DNA of 7,538 nucleotides, from positions 1 to 7,538 of the forward strand of contig JAFYMJ010000083.1 of the NCBI GenBank assembly GCA_017556665.1, written 5' to 3'. The notes below the pieces were generated by a model. That model was not told the DNA's origin and did not search any database. It worked only from the letters and a program-made list of their open reading frames with translations. This document shows, one piece after another, positions 5,900 to 7,538 of the stretch. Each line of letters begins with the position of its first letter. Position 1 is the stretch's first letter. This DNA is from Bacteroidales bacterium. GTDB lineage: Bacteria > Bacteroidota > Bacteroidia > Bacteroidales > UBA932. The position numbers and the translations under genes are program-made.

Positions 5900-6295
5900 A
5901 TGGTAGAATTACCCGAGATTAAAGCTGGTTTCCCAAGTCCGGCCCAAGATTATTCAGAAAATATCATAGATTTGAACAGAGAACTGGTAAAGAATCCTGC
6001 AAGTACCTTCTTTGGAAGGGCAAAAGGGGAGTCAATGCTTGATGCAGGTATCTCTGATGGCGATATTTTAATAATTGACAAATCTATTGAGCCATACCAG
6101 GATGCAGTTGCGGTATGCTTTATAGATGGAGAATTTACCTTAAAAAGGGTCCATTTTGTAAAGGAGGATGGGCAATTGAAAGAAATTTGGCTTATGCCGC
6201 AGAATAAGGAGTTCAAACCAATTGTTGTTACTCCCGACAACACTTTCCTAATTTGGGGAATAGTAACCTATTCAATAAAATCGCATAAAAGATAG
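5900..6295 (+). CDS. umuD: UmuD, self-cleaving accessory subunit of DNA polymerase V
   Basis: This is a cytosolic S24/LexA-like peptidase of 131 residues. In the known system RecA-DNA filaments trigger UmuD self-cleavage, and the resulting UmuD' dimer joins UmuC to form the translesion polymerase. The cleavage site is recognisable as Ala9-Gly10 followed by FPSPAQDY, closely matching the E. coli Cys24-Gly25 site. The catalytic pair is Ser45 in GESMLDAGISDGD and Lys82 in GEFTLKRV. Both are intact, so self-cleavage should work. The N-terminal arm is only 9 residues from the ATG at 5900, against 24 in E. coli. A GTG at 5861 would give 22, but that stretch (NKIKNKEN) looks non-coding and lies almost at the predicted transcript start. 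The gene is followed 5 bp later by umuC, so the two are co-transcribed and translationally close. Confidence 0.94.
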   Translation: MVELPEIKAGFPSPAQDYSENIIDLNRELVKNPASTFFGRAKGESMLDAGISDGDILIIDKSIEPYQDAVAVCFIDGEFTLKRVHFVKEDGQLKEIWLMPQNKEFKPIVVTPDNTFLIWGIVTYSIKSHKR

Positions 6296-6300
6296 ATTTG

Positions 6301-7538
6301 ATGTTTGCCGTTATAGATTGCAATAACTTTTTTGTCTCTTGTGAGAGAGTCTTTAACCCTGCAATGGAGGGGAGGGCTGTGGTTGTGCTGTCCAATAACG
6401 ACGGATGTGTGGTATCAAGAAGCCAGGAGGCAAAAGATATAGGGATAAAGATGGGAATGCCTGCATTTAAGTTGGCGCAGGATATGGGACTTAAGGTAAT
6501 ATCTGCCCATCAGGCTTCCAAAAGGTGGAACAAGGAAGAGGTGGTAGCCTATTCAAGCAATTATGTTCTCTACAGTGATATGAGCCGTAGGGTTATGAAT
6601 GTGCTGGAGGAGCTTGTTCCTAATCTTGAAATTTATTCAATAGATGAGTCTTTTGTGGAGTTCAAAGGTTTTACAGCTGACCAGTTGCAGGCAAAGGCTC
6701 AAGAGATAGTGCATAAGGTAAAACGGTATACCGGGATTCCTGTATGTGTAGGTATAGGTGCTACAAAGACTTTGGCTAAAGTGGCAAACCGCTTTGCAAA
6801 GAAATACAAAGGTTACAAAGGGTATTGTATAATTGATACAGAGGAGAAATTAAGCAAGGCTCTCTCTTTAACTGCAATTGAAGATGTTTGGGGAATAGGA
6901 CGCAGATATTCAAAAATGCTTAAGGGGGAAGGGATTAGAACAGCCCACGATTTTGTAACAATGAGCAACCATTGGGTAAGGGCAAAGATGGGGGTAGTTG
7001 GTGAGCGTACACAACTGGAGCTAAAAGGGACAAGTGCCAATAAACTTGATCATATTACAGACAAGAAATCAATTACAACAAGCAGAAGTTTTGGAGATAT
7101 GGTGGAGTCTATGGAGCAATTGCAGGAGGCTGTATCATCTTTTGCAAGTTCGTGTGCTGCTAAATTAAGACAACAAAACTCTGTGGCTCAGTGTATAACA
7201 GTGTATCTGCTAACAAATTTCTATAGAGAAGATTTGCCAAAATATTATAATAGTATAACTTTGAGGCTTCCAGAAGCAACAGATGGCACATTGGAGTTGG
7301 TGAATGAAGCGTTAAAAGGGTTAAGGGCCATATACAAAAAAGGGTATCTGTACAAAAAAGCAGGGGTAATTGTAACAGAGCTTATGGGTAGTGATTGTGT
7401 TCAGCAGAATCTTTTCTACAGCAATGATGTTACAAAGATTAACCAGATAAACAAAGTGCTGGACAGTGTGAATGCAAAATATGGAAGAGATACTTTAAAG
7501 ATTGCTGTGCAAGGGGGATTGTTGGCAGACCAGGAGAG
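6301..7538 (+). CDS. umuC: UmuC, Y-family DNA polymerase V catalytic subunit (3' end outside window)
   Basis: The frame is open from the ATG at 6301 to the window end, giving 412 complete codons. E. coli UmuC has 422, so only a short C-terminal tail is missing. The protein copies past DNA lesions at the cost of mutations. The catalytic palm carries Asp6 in VIDCNNFF and the Asp115-Glu116 pair in YSIDESFVEF. The steric gate that excludes ribonucleotides is Phe11, where E. coli has Tyr. A helix-hairpin-helix-like segment appears near residues 194-212 (EDVWGIGRRYSKMLKGEGI). The little-finger domain follows from about residue 250, and a sliding-clamp binding motif QQNLF sits at 368-372. The last visible residues (AVQGGLLADQE) match the start of the conserved UmuC C-terminal tail (DUF4113-type). 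No catalytic residue is missing, so it appears functional. It sits in an operon with umuD. Confidence 0.95.
   Translation, partial: MFAVIDCNNFFVSCERVFNPAMEGRAVVVLSNNDGCVVSRSQEAKDIGIKMGMPAFKLAQDMGLKVISAHQASKRWNKEEVVAYSSNYVLYSDMSRRVMNVLEELVPNLEIYSIDESFVEFKGFTADQLQAKAQEIVHKVKRYTGIPVCVGIGATKTLAKVANRFAKKYKGYKGYCIIDTEEKLSKALSLTAIEDVWGIGRRYSKMLKGEGIRTAHDFVTMSNHWVRAKMGVVGERTQLELKGTSANKLDHITDKKSITTSRSFGDMVESMEQLQEAVSSFASSCAAKLRQQNSVAQCITVYLLTNFYREDLPKYYNSITLRLPEATDGTLELVNEALKGLRAIYKKGYLYKKAGVIVTELMGSDCVQQNLFYSNDVTKINQINKVLDSVNAKYGRDTLKIAVQGGLLADQE

Noticed and set aside
6953..6962. Second copy of the TTTTGTAACA motif inside umuC as a regulatory repeat
   Set aside because: It encodes Phe-Val-Thr with the common codons gta and aca; similar strings occur in several genes here and are best explained by codon use.

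Overview
The window suggests an anaerobic member of the Bacteroidetes, probably order Bacteroidales. The base composition is AT-leaning, start codons lack Shine-Dalgarno sequences, and several genes are preceded by the Bacteroidetes -7 promoter box TAnnTTTG. One lipoprotein begins Cys-Ser-Lys-Glu-Asp, close to the surface-export signal of this phylum. A superoxide reductase points to an anaerobe. Genus cannot be read from the sequence.

Layout. Positions 1-824 (+) hold the C-terminal part of an AspT/YidE-type membrane transporter whose start lies outside the window. It is followed 26 bp later by a lipoprotein (851-2314, +) with a serine beta-lactamase/penicillin-binding-protein-like hydrolase domain, closed by a strong hairpin terminator. 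A two-gene unit follows (2408-3167, +): a small NifX/NifB-like FeMo-cofactor-binding-fold protein, then a complete two-iron superoxide reductase (desulfoferrodoxin). The two genes are separated by 28 bp, with a hairpin at the junction. Two terminators then separate this unit from a convergent tRNA pair on the minus strand: Gln(CTG) then Met(CAT) in transcription order, with an exact consensus-type promoter. A MalY/PatB-type PLP-dependent C-S lyase/aminotransferase lies further upstream on the minus strand (3533-4723). It is divergent from a lipoprotein of the endonuclease/exonuclease/phosphatase fold (4803-5768, +), and about 80 bp of regulatory DNA with an inverted repeat lie between them. 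After another strong terminator comes umuD (5900-6295, +) and, 5 bp later, umuC (6301 to the window end, +). These encode the accessory and catalytic subunits of a DNA polymerase V-type translesion polymerase.

How the genes work together. Two units are clear: the iron/redox pair (NifX-like plus superoxide reductase) and the mutagenesis pair umuDC. The rest is ordinary chromosomal housekeeping and envelope content. There is no CRISPR array, insertion sequence, integrase or phage gene. I see no convincing wholly new system. The most interesting points are the redox pair with its junction hairpin, the unusually short N-terminal arm of UmuD, the inverted repeat on the divergent promoter, and the surface-directed hydrolase. 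No gene-free stretch exceeds 300 bases.
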